DNA of 60,112 bases from JACCZR01 sp035296565 (GTDB lineage Bacteria > Actinomycetota > Thermoleophilia > Solirubrobacterales > Thermoleophilaceae): assembly GCA_035296565.1 (NCBI GenBank), contig DATHAQ010000018.1, forward strand, positions 1-60,112. The letters run 5' to 3'. Below are positions 1-12,532 of this stretch, piece by piece (within the stretch, counting starts at the first letter, position 1; each line of letters begins with the position of its first letter). Made by a program: the position numbers and the translations under genes. The notes beneath the pieces were generated by a model. The model saw only the letters and a program-made list of their open reading frames with translations. It had not been told where the DNA came from and made no database searches.

Positions 1-1
1 C

Positions 2-3957
<3,956 letters not shown>

Positions 3958-3961
<4 letters not shown>

Positions 3962-4701
3962 CCGCGCCCCAGCAGGTCGGCCAGCTTCTGGCGAAAGCTC
4001 GCGCGCAGAACCTCCCGAGCGTTGGGGTCCCCCGCACGCAGGGCTGAGGCCAGGGCCTTGGCCTGGCCGAGCTCGATGTGCGGGGGCAGCGGGGGGACGT
4101 TGGGGTCGGTGACGGCCTCGAGCACGAACGGGCGGTCACTTGCCAGCGCCTGCTCCCAGGCCGGCGCGACCGCGTCAGGGGATTCGACCCTCACGCCCGC
4201 CAGGCCGATCAGTTCCGCGTAGCCGGCGTAGGGGAAGTCCGGAAGCTCCTGGGAGGCGTCGAACTTGGGGTCGCCCGCCATCACTCGCTGCTCCCAGGTC
4301 ACCTCGTTGAGGTCGCGGTTGTTGAGGACGAGCACGATCAGCCGCGGGTCGCTCCAGCGCTCCCAGTACTTGGCCACGGTGATCAGCTCGGAGACGCCGT
4401 TCATCTGCATGGCACCGTCGCCGGCGATGGCGATCACCGGGCGCTCCGGGTGGGCGAACTTGGCCGCGATCGCGTAGGGCACCGCGCAGCCCATGGACGC
4501 CAGCGTGCTCGACACCGACGCCTTCATGCTCGGCCGCAGCTTGAGGTTGCGCGCGTACCAGTTGGTCGACGAGCCCGAGTCGGCGGACAGGATCGCGTCA
4601 TCGGGCAGCAGCGGCGAGAGCTCGGAGAACACCCGTTGGGGGTTGAGCGGCTCCGCGTCGGCGTGCGCGCGCGCGTCGACTGTCTTCCACCAGTCGCTCA
4701 C
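3958..4701 (-). CDS. TPP-dependent enzyme, C-terminal (PP) part of split gene
   Basis: This is the C-terminal TPP-binding domain of a pyruvate oxidase/acetolactate synthase-like enzyme, about 247 residues if begun at the GTG overlapping the upstream stop. The TPP/Mg motif is present: GDG near residues 94-96 and NN near 127-128. The N-terminal PYR and central domains are encoded by the adjacent upstream reading frame, which ends in TGA sharing GTGA with this start. Single-chain homologues are about 590 residues, which equals the two parts together. It is either a frameshifted gene or assembly error, or a naturally split enzyme translated by coupling. Its stop TAA overlaps the rpoC stop TAG. 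Confidence 0.8.
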
Positions 4702-5744
4702 CTCGCCTCGATGTCCCCGCGCCAGCTGCGGTCCTCCTTGCGCTCGAGCAGCGGGACGAGCGCACGCAGGGTCTCGGCGCTGTCGCCCACGAGGTTGACC
4801 TCCATCGGGTATCGCAGGCCGAGCTGGCGGCCGTCGATGTCGATCTGCACGCCCCGGGCCTGGCCCTCCTCGGGCAGGAACTCGGCGTACGGGAAGCCCG
4901 AGCCGACCATCAGCAGGGTGTCGCATCCCATCATCAGGTCCCAGCTGGGCTCGGTGCCCAGCAAGCCGATCGAACCGGTCACGTAGGGCAGCTCGTCGTC
5001 CAGTACCGTCTTGCCGAGCAGGGCCTTGGCCACGCCGGCTCCCAGCAGTTCGGCGATCTCGGCCACCTCGGAGGACGCGCCGAGCGCACCCTGACCCACG
5101 AGCATGGCCACCCGCGAGCCGGAGTTCAGCACCGCGGCCGCCCGGCGCAGGTCGTCGTCGGCCGGCATCACGCGCGGGTAGCTGAAGCCCGCGCTGGAGT
5201 GGGCCATGAAGTGCTCGTGCGGCGGAGTCTCGACCGCCTCCAGCTCCTGCACGTCGGCGGGGAGGACGAGGCAGGTCACCGTCCGCTCGGCCAGCGCCGT
5301 GCGCGCCGCGCGGTCGAGCAGGTGGCGAGCCTGCTCGGGGCTCATGAGGATTTGGACGAACTCGTGCGCCACGTCCTTGAACAGGGCGGGGAGGTCGATC
5401 TCCTGCAGGTAGCTGCTGCCGAGCGCGGCGCGGGCCTGCTGGCCGACGATCGCGAGCACCGGCTGGTGGTCGAGCTTGGCGTCGTAGAGCCCGGTGAGCA
5501 GGTGGGTGGCGCCGGGGCCCGAGGTGGAGACACACACCCCGAGCTCGCCGGTGTACTTCGCGTGCGCGCAGGCCATGAAGGCGGCCATCTCCTCATGGCG
5601 GGCCTGCACGTACTCGAACCGGTCGCCAGCTCGGTTCAGTGCGCCGAAGAAGCCGTTGATGCCGTCCCCCGGATATCCGTAGATCCGCTGCACGCCCCAC
5701 GCCTCGAGGCGGTCGAGCAGCTGGTCGGAGACGGTGGCGGCCAC
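4698..5744 (-). CDS. TPP-dependent enzyme, N-terminal (PYR and central domains) part of split gene
   Basis: A 348-residue product with the PYR domain (about residues 1-180, catalytic Glu in ARHEEMAAF near residues 51-52) and the central domain (about 190-340, containing GQGALGASS and QIDIDGRQLG). It resembles the thiamine-pyrophosphate-requiring proteins related to pyruvate oxidase (PoxB) and acetolactate synthase. It stops with TGA just where the linker to the PP domain begins, and the PP domain follows in another frame. On its own it lacks the diphosphate-binding domain and could not be active. It is divergent from the glutamate-synthase-like gene. The substrate cannot be decided from the sequence. 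Confidence 0.8.
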   Translation of the reverse strand: MAATVSDQLLDRLEAWGVQRIYGYPGDGINGFFGALNRAGDRFEYVQARHEEMAAFMACAHAKYTGELGVCVSTSGPGATHLLTGLYDAKLDHQPVLAIVGQQARAALGSSYLQEIDLPALFKDVAHEFVQILMSPEQARHLLDRAARTALAERTVTCLVLPADVQELEAVETPPHEHFMAHSSAGFSYPRVMPADDDLRRAAAVLNSGSRVAMLVGQGALGASSEVAEIAELLGAGVAKALLGKTVLDDELPYVTGSIGLLGTEPSWDLMMGCDTLLMVGSGFPYAEFLPEEGQARGVQIDIDGRQLGLRYPMEVNLVGDSAETLRALVPLLERKEDRSWRGDIEAR

Positions 5745-5796
5745 GGCCCGGCAGCCTACGGATCAAAGGCCCCCGAGCTCATGACCGACCGGGCCC

Positions 5797-5840
5797 GCGG
5801 TGCTCGGCCGACCAACTGGCCTGCCCTCCTCGACTACATT
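5797..5840 (+). repeat. Dispersed intergenic repeat 2, copy A
   Basis: The core GCGGTGCTCGGCCGACCA is followed by GGCCTGC and CTCCT. The same arrangement occurs at 39917-39960 (minus strand) and 44365-44409 (plus strand), all outside genes. This copy ends about eight bases before the proposed GTG start of the FMN glutamate-synthase-like gene. Function unknown; it could be a promoter or operator element or a short mobile repeat. Confidence 0.6.
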
Positions 5841-5847
5841 GCCGCAG

Positions 5848-7443
5848 GTGAGCGCCGTGGTGTGGGTCCTCATCGGCTTGGTGGTCGCGGTCTTGCTGCT
5901 CGCCCTCTACGACGTCTTCCACCCGCGCCACGCGCTGCTGCGCGCCTATCCGCTGCTCGGGCGGGCGCGCTTCGCGCTGGAGAAGATCGGCCCGGAGCTG
6001 CGTCAGTACTGGTTCCTCCAGGACAAGTCCGAGCGACCTTTCGACCGCACGCAGCGCAACTGGGTCTACGAGTCGGCGAAGGGCCAGCCCAACACGTTCG
6101 GCTTCGGCACCGAGGCCGAGCTGGAGGAGTCGCCAAACTTCCTGGTCATCCGCCACGCGCCGTTTCCGCACCGGGCGCCGGAGCGCGGCCGGCCGTGCGC
6201 CCCGCCGAACTTCACGCTTCCCTGCGTGAAGGTGATCGGAGAGCACCGTGGGCGGCGGGGCTCCTTCCGGCCGCAGTCGGCGGTGAACGTGTCGGCGATG
6301 AGCTTCGGCTCGCTGTCGGGGCCCGCGGTGCAGGCGCTCAACCGGGGAGCCGCAAAGGCGGGCTGCCTCCATAACACCGGGGAGGGCGGCCTCTCCAGGC
6401 ACCACCAATACGGCGGTGAGCTGATCTTCCAGATCGGAACCGCCTACTTCAGCTGCCGGGACAAGCAGGGGGACTTCAGCCTGGACGAGCTGAAGCGGAC
6501 CCTGGACGGCGCTCCGGTGAGGGCTATCGAGATCAAGCTCAGCCAGGGGGCCAAGCCGGGCCTCGGGGGCCTGCTGCCGGCAGCGAAGGTGACCAAGGAG
6601 ATCGCGGAGGTGCGCGGCATCTCGGCCAACGAGGACTGCGTGTCCCCACCGGGGCACAGCGCCTTCTCCAACGTCGACGAGATGCTCGACTTCGTGGAGA
6701 TGCTGGCCGATGAGACCGGCTTGCCGGTCGGCATCAAGTCCGCGGTCGGGGAGGGCGAGTTCTGGGAGGACCTGGCTCGGCGGATGGCCGGCGAGGAGCG
6801 CGGCGTCGACTTCATCACCATCGACGGCGGGGAAGGCGGCACCGGGGCCGCGCCGCTCGTGTTCACCGACCACGTCTCACTTCCGTTCAAGATCGGCTTC
6901 ACGCGCGCGTACAAGGCGTTCGCGCGCGAGGGGATCACCGACCAGGTTGTGTTCATCGGCTCGGGGCGCCTGGGCATGCCCGAGGCGGCGCTGTTCGCCT
7001 TCTCGCTGGGAGCCGACATGGTCAACGTCGGGCGCGAGGCCATGCTGGCGATCGGCTGCATTCAGGCCCAGATCTGCCACACGGGCAAGTGCCCGGTGGG
7101 CATCACCACCCAGAGCCGCTGGCTCCAGCGCGCGGTCAAACCGGGCGACAAGGCAGAGCGCCTGGCCAGCTACGTCATCGCCCTACGCGGCGAGATGTGC
7201 TCGTTGGCACGGGCGTGTGGGGTGGCCCACCCCTCCCTGGTGGGCTCCGATCACCTCGAGCTGCTCGACGAGCAGTTCTCGGGCACCAGCGTCCGGGAGC
7301 TGTTCGGCTACGAGAAGGACTGGGCGATGGCCGACGGAGCGGAGGTCGCGGCTCTCCTGGAGGAGCTGGGCGAGGACGTCGCCGAGGAGGAGCTGGAGGA
7401 GGCGGCCGCCCACGGGGTGACGCCGTTCCCCGAGGCCGGATGA
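5848..7443 (+). CDS. FMN-binding glutamate synthase-family protein
   Basis: A 531-residue stand-alone protein corresponding to the FMN-binding central domain of the glutamate synthase large subunit (GltS_central/Glu_synthase fold, TIM barrel). An N-terminal hydrophobic stretch, VWVLIGLVVAVLLLALY, predicts membrane anchoring. Diagnostic features are MSFGSLSG, the Gly-rich HNTGEGGLS, GGEGGTGAAP, and the Cys cluster C-x5-C-x4-C in GCIQAQICHTGKCPVG that ligates a 3Fe-4S cluster in this family. It lacks the glutaminase and FAD/NADPH domains, so it is not complete GltB. GTG at 5848 is chosen because upstream codons fall in the intergenic repeat. The physiological reaction of these stand-alone proteins is not established. 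Divergent from the TPP enzyme. Confidence 0.85.
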   Translation: MSAVVWVLIGLVVAVLLLALYDVFHPRHALLRAYPLLGRARFALEKIGPELRQYWFLQDKSERPFDRTQRNWVYESAKGQPNTFGFGTEAELEESPNFLVIRHAPFPHRAPERGRPCAPPNFTLPCVKVIGEHRGRRGSFRPQSAVNVSAMSFGSLSGPAVQALNRGAAKAGCLHNTGEGGLSRHHQYGGELIFQIGTAYFSCRDKQGDFSLDELKRTLDGAPVRAIEIKLSQGAKPGLGGLLPAAKVTKEIAEVRGISANEDCVSPPGHSAFSNVDEMLDFVEMLADETGLPVGIKSAVGEGEFWEDLARRMAGEERGVDFITIDGGEGGTGAAPLVFTDHVSLPFKIGFTRAYKAFAREGITDQVVFIGSGRLGMPEAALFAFSLGADMVNVGREAMLAIGCIQAQICHTGKCPVGITTQSRWLQRAVKPGDKAERLASYVIALRGEMCSLARACGVAHPSLVGSDHLELLDEQFSGTSVRELFGYEKDWAMADGAEVAALLEELGEDVAEEELEEAAAHGVTPFPEAG

Positions 7444-7459
7444 GCTTCGGCCTTTAAGA

Positions 7460-7493
7460 ATCTTTACGCGCAGAGGTTATCTTTAGGCGCAGA
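7460..7493 (+). repeat. Tandem 15-base direct repeat with 19-base period
   Basis: ATCTTTACGCGCAGA (7460-7474) and ATCTTTAGGCGCAGA (7479-7493) differ at one base. A two-turn period suggests either a protein-binding operator or a duplication. The second copy runs into the first stem of the downstream structured leader. The sequence is markedly AT-richer than its surroundings. Confidence 0.6.
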
Positions 7494-7627
7494 CCGGTTT
7501 GGCTTTTCCGTAACACGGGGTAGAGCCAAGCTTCACGAACGTCTGGACGGTTTGCCTATCAAGGCGCCTTCCCCTTTATACGGGAGGCACAGGCGCCGAT
7601 AGGCCGAAAGAGCGATCAGGGGATCGC
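7490..7627 (+). promoter_or_regulatory. Candidate structured 5' leader RNA of the DMT/NIPA transporter
   Basis: Four consecutive or nested stems can be drawn. CAGAC (7490-7494) pairs with GTCTG (7541-7545) and encloses TTGGCT/AGCCAA (7499-7504/7524-7529), which encloses CCGT/ACGG (7508-7511/7515-7518). Next, GCCTATC plus GGCGCCT (7554-7560, 7563-7569) pairs with AGGCGCC plus GATAGGC (7591-7604). Last, GCGATC/GATCGC (7612-7617/7622-7627) has a four-base loop. This occupies nearly the whole 200-base gap before the transporter start. I do not recognise a known riboswitch consensus. Ion or metabolite control of the transporter is inference. Confidence 0.5.
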
Positions 7628-7646
7628 CGGCACCGCCCTCAACTCG

Positions 7647-8528
7647 ATGACTCTTCAACTAGGCATACTCCTTGCGCTTTTCGGCGCCCTGATCACCAAC
7701 CTCAGCTTCCTGCTGAAGCACCGTGGCGCCTGCGCCGCGCCTCCGGTCACCCTCCGGCACCCGCTGCGCTCGGCGGCCGGGCTGTTCCGCTCCAAGTGGT
7801 TCGCCATCGGCTGGGCCGTGGCGGTGCTGGCCTGGTGCTTCCACGTGGGCGCGCTGACCCTGGCCCCGCTGTCGGTCGTGCAGGCCGTCCTGTCGGGCGG
7901 GCTCGTCTTCCTGACGGTCCTGGCCGAGCGCTTCTTCGGCTGCTCGCTGGGGCGGCGGCAGTGGTTGGGCGTGGGCATGACCGCGCTCGGGCTGGTGCTG
8001 CTGACGATCACCCTGCCCGGTCACGGCGGGGGCGACGGGTCGAGCTACTCCACCGCCGGCATGATCGCCTTCGAGGCGGGCCTGCTGGCGATCGGCGCCT
8101 TCCTGGTCTTCTCGCCGGGGCTCGGCGACCACGAGCACCACGGCGTGCTGCTCGGCGCCGCCGCGGGCATCCTCTTCGGCGTCTCCGATGTCGCCATCAA
8201 GGCGCTCACGGGCGAGGCCGGCGAGTCCGGCGTCGCCGGGCTCCTGTCGCCCTGGCTGGCCACCTGCGTGATCGCGTCGGTGCTGGCCTTCTACGCCTCG
8301 GCGCGCGGCCTGCAGAAGGGCGAGGCCGTTCCGGTCATCACCCTGACCAGCGCCGCCGCCAACGTCTCGGCCATCGGCGGCGGCATCCTCGTCTTCGGCG
8401 ACCCCATGCCGACGGACCCGCTGGGCATCGTCGTCCAGACCTTGGCCTTCCTGCTGGTGATCGTCGCCGCGGCCCTAACGCCCGCGCCGCGGCTCGGCGA
8501 GAGTCGGCAGCCCGTCGCGGCCCACTAG
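7647..8528 (+). CDS. DMT-superfamily (NIPA/EamA-like) membrane transporter
   Basis: A 293-residue integral membrane protein with about nine hydrophobic segments in the two-repeat layout of the drug/metabolite transporter superfamily. It starts with LGILLALFGALITNLSFLLK and ends with LGIVVQTLAFLLVIVAAAL. The segment APLSVVQAVLSGGLVFLTVLAE resembles NIPA-type magnesium transporters and related actinobacterial DMT proteins, but the substrate cannot be assigned. No Shine-Dalgarno sequence is evident before ATG; the start follows a long structured leader. It lies between the glutamate-synthase-like gene and rpsL, interrupting the usual rpoC-rpsL neighbourhood. The last codons and stop are part of an 18-base tandem duplication. 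Confidence 0.8.
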   Translation: MTLQLGILLALFGALITNLSFLLKHRGACAAPPVTLRHPLRSAAGLFRSKWFAIGWAVAVLAWCFHVGALTLAPLSVVQAVLSGGLVFLTVLAERFFGCSLGRRQWLGVGMTALGLVLLTITLPGHGGGDGSSYSTAGMIAFEAGLLAIGAFLVFSPGLGDHEHHGVLLGAAAGILFGVSDVAIKALTGEAGESGVAGLLSPWLATCVIASVLAFYASARGLQKGEAVPVITLTSAAANVSAIGGGILVFGDPMPTDPLGIVVQTLAFLLVIVAAALTPAPRLGESRQPVAAH

Positions 8529-8544
8529 CCCGTCGCGGCCCACC
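8509..8544 (+). repeat. 18-base tandem duplication over the DMT gene stop
   Basis: Two adjacent 18-base units beginning AGCCCGTCGCGG differ only in the last base. The stop codon of the transporter lies at the junction, so the second unit is untranslated and sits in the short rpsL leader. Confidence 0.8.
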
Positions 8545-8573
8545 AGCCCGCCGTTGCTAGCATCGCCCGTCGC

Positions 8574-8969
8574 ATGCCGAGCACCAATCAGCTTGTCCGC
8601 AAGGGCCGCAATCGCCCCAAGAAGAAGGTCTCCACGCCCGGTCTGAAGTCGGGCCAGGGTCGCAAGCGCCGCGTGGCCGCTCCCCAGCGTCGCGGCGTCT
8701 GCACGCGCGTCTTCACCGTGACCCCCAAGAAGCCGAACTCGGCGCTGCGCAAGGTCGCGCGCGTGCGGCTGACCAACCAGATGGAGGTCACCGTCTACAT
8801 TCCGGGCGAGGGGCACAACCTGCAGGAGCACTCCGTTGTGCTCGTGCGCGGCGGCCGGGTCAAGGACCTGCCGGGCGTGCGCTACAAGGTCGTGCGTGGG
8901 ACGCTCGACGCCTCGGGCGTCTCCGAGCGCAAGAAGGCGCGCTCGCAGTACGGGACGAAGGCCAAGTAG
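8574..8969 (+). CDS. rpsL: 30S ribosomal protein S12
   Basis: Decoding-centre protein of the small subunit, 131 residues. The conserved TPKKPNSALRK and GRVKDLPGVRY loops are present with the wild-type Lys residues where streptomycin-resistance changes usually occur, and the Asp that is commonly methylthiolated is intact. Compared with streptomycete S12 there is a short basic insertion (around GQGRKRRVAA) before PQRRGVCTRV, which accounts for the extra 8-9 residues. The ATG is only 45 bases after the transporter stop and has no clear Shine-Dalgarno sequence. rpsG follows after three bases. Confidence 0.98.
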   Translation: MPSTNQLVRKGRNRPKKKVSTPGLKSGQGRKRRVAAPQRRGVCTRVFTVTPKKPNSALRKVARVRLTNQMEVTVYIPGEGHNLQEHSVVLVRGGRVKDLPGVRYKVVRGTLDASGVSERKKARSQYGTKAK

Positions 8970-8972
8970 CTC

Positions 8973-9443
8973 GTGCCTCGCCGCGCCGCAGCGGGCTACC
9001 GGCCCATAGACCCTGACGCCGTCCACGGCTCGCGCTTGGTCCAGCAGGTCATCAACAAGGTGATGGTCTCGGGCAAGAAGTCCACCGCCGAGCAGATCGT
9101 CTACGACGCCCTCGAGCTCCTGGCCCGCCGCTCCAACGCGGACGCCGTGCCGTCGCTCGAGGAGTCGATCAAGCAGCTGACCCCGGTCCTCGAGGTCCGC
9201 TCCCGCCGCGTCGGCGGCGCCACCTACCAGGTGCCGGTCGAGGTGCCCCAGCGCCGTGCCCGCACCCTGGCCGTCCGCTGGCTGGTCGAGTTCGCGCGCA
9301 ACCGCCGCGAGAAGACCATGGCCGAGCGGCTCGCCGGCGAGCTCCTGGACGCCCAGTCCCAGCAGGGGCTGGCCTACAAGCGCAAGGACGACATCTACCG
9401 CATGGCCCAGGCGAACAAAGCGTTCGCCCACTACCGCTGGTAG
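8973..9443 (+). CDS. rpsG: 30S ribosomal protein S7
   Basis: Primary 16S rRNA-binding protein of the 30S head, 156 residues, the normal bacterial length. It begins at GTG three bases after the rpsL stop. Conserved stretches include VINKVMVSGKKSTAEQIVY, GGATYQVPVEV and the C-terminal MAQANKAFAHYRW. It would normally be followed directly by fusA, but a 940-base block with an antiparallel membrane gene separates them. Confidence 0.98.
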   Translation: MPRRAAAGYRPIDPDAVHGSRLVQQVINKVMVSGKKSTAEQIVYDALELLARRSNADAVPSLEESIKQLTPVLEVRSRRVGGATYQVPVEVPQRRARTLAVRWLVEFARNRREKTMAERLAGELLDAQSQQGLAYKRKDDIYRMAQANKAFAHYRW

Positions 9444-9520
9444 CGGCGCCCCGTCGGCCCGCCCCGCCGCGCTGCCCTCGGTGCCCGCCCTTCGCGGCAC
9501 GGCTGCGACCCGCGCACCGG

Positions 9521-9546
9521 TCCGAAAAAATGCTCAGCCGCCTGAC
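9521..9546 (-). terminator. Rho-independent terminator, dispersed repeat 1 copy A
   Basis: Read on the minus strand the order is GTCAG-GCGG-CTGAGC followed by ATTTTTT. The stem has one mismatch compared with copy B. It lies downstream of the leftward membrane gene and behind a second, perfect copy. The flanking bases (CGCAC-CGGTCCG) also match copy B, so the repeated unit is larger than the hairpin. Confidence 0.6.
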
Positions 9547-9582
9547 GGATTTGGCGGAGCGGGGCCATGGTTCGCGCGCCGG

Positions 9583-9634
9583 CGAGTTCGTCCGCTCTCC
9601 GCGCCCCGCGAGTTCGTCCGCTCTCCGCGCCCCG
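9583..9634 (+). repeat. Two perfect 26-base tandem repeats
   Basis: Two identical adjacent 26-base units begin CGAGTTCGTCCGCTCTCC, and a truncated third unit follows at once. They lie between the two terminator copies in a 320-base gap that holds no plausible gene. Confidence 0.85.
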
Positions 9635-9686
9635 CTCTCCGGGCCCGCCTGGCGCCCGCCGCCACCGGGGGGCCGCGCACACGGTC

Positions 9687-9711
9687 CGAAAAAACGCTCA
9701 GCCGCCTGAGG
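9687..9711 (-). terminator. Rho-independent terminator, dispersed repeat 1 copy B
   Basis: On the minus strand a perfect stem CTCAG-GCGG-CTGAG is followed by CGTTTTTT. It lies 56 bases past the stop of the leftward membrane gene, where a terminator is expected. Sequence on its upstream side (to about base 9745) resembles the copy near 42640. Confidence 0.75.
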
Positions 9712-9766
9712 AATTTCTCCAAGGGGGGCGTGTATCGCCGCGGGCCGGCCTCCGAGGCGCAGCCCC

Positions 9767-10291
9767 CTAGCGCGGGTTCGCCAGCCTGATCAGCCCCGCG
9801 GCCCCCACCAGCGCCCCGGCGATCAGCTCGGCGTACAGCCCCGGGCCCTTCACGCCCTTCGCACCCTCGAAGCTGCGGCCGATCGCGCCCGTCTCGCCGC
9901 TCTCGGGCCAGTCGGACAACAGGGTGATCGTGATCGCCACCACCCCGATGGCGATCAGCGCCACCGCCGCGGGGCGGCTGCCGCCCAGGCCTGCGCCCAG
10001 CGCCATGGCCAGGCAGAGCAGGCCCAGCAGGGCGAAGGCGGGGCCGTGGCGCTCAAGTCCGGTAAGCGAGCAGCGGTCGGACAGCGCCGGGTTGGCATCG
10101 TTGATCACTTCGCAGGAGCCGTTGGCCACGTCGATCGAGGCGATGGTCATGAACAGGGTGGCCACGAGCATCACCGCGGCCACCACCCCGAGCGCGGAAA
10201 TCGCCACCGAGAGGGGGTCCAGATTCCGCACCAGACTGCTACCCTCGACAGTCGGTTCGGAGCGCTCAGGAACGTTGATGGAGACCCTCAC
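9767..10291 (-). CDS. Uncharacterised four-helix membrane protein
   Basis: A 174-residue protein starting at GTG. It has a short polar N-terminus, then hydrophobic helices near ISALGVVAAVMLVATLFMTI, PAFALLGLLCLAMALGAGL, AAVALIAIGVVAITITLL and LYAELIAGALVGAAGLIRLA. Between helices 1 and 2 is a loop with two Cys (SCEVIN and RCSLTG) that could form an extracytoplasmic disulfide. I recognise no family. It is antiparallel to the ribosomal genes and inserted between rpsG and fusA, with two terminator-like hairpins behind it. Coding potential is supported by a clean transmembrane pattern. Confidence 0.65.
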   Translation of the reverse strand: MRVSINVPERSEPTVEGSSLVRNLDPLSVAISALGVVAAVMLVATLFMTIASIDVANGSCEVINDANPALSDRCSLTGLERHGPAFALLGLLCLAMALGAGLGGSRPAAVALIAIGVVAITITLLSDWPESGETGAIGRSFEGAKGVKGPGLYAELIAGALVGAAGLIRLANPR

Positions 10292-10332
10292 CGCTTAGAA
10301 GGAATCCCCGGCGACAGCCAAGCGCTTCCACG

Positions 10333-10353
10333 GGCCCGCCAAGGGCCTTTTTT
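10333..10353 (+). terminator. Terminator/attenuator hairpin in the fusA leader
   Basis: GGCCC-GCCAA-GGGCC is followed at once by TTTTTT, ending 31 bases before the fusA ATG. It faces fusA, so it either stops antisense read-through coming from rpsG or attenuates fusA-tuf transcription. No gene on the plus strand ends nearby. Confidence 0.6.
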
Positions 10354-10384
10354 CTGCTCAAAGACGTAACGGACGAGAACACAG

Positions 10385-12496
<2,112 letters not shown>

Positions 12497-12532
12497 GTAA
12501 GCTGGCCAGTCTTCGAGAAAGGAAAGGCAAGA

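Noticed and set aside
8551..8573. Possible leaderless promoter (TAGCAT) for rpsL
   Set aside because: No -35 element; a six-base match in GC-rich DNA is too weak to call.
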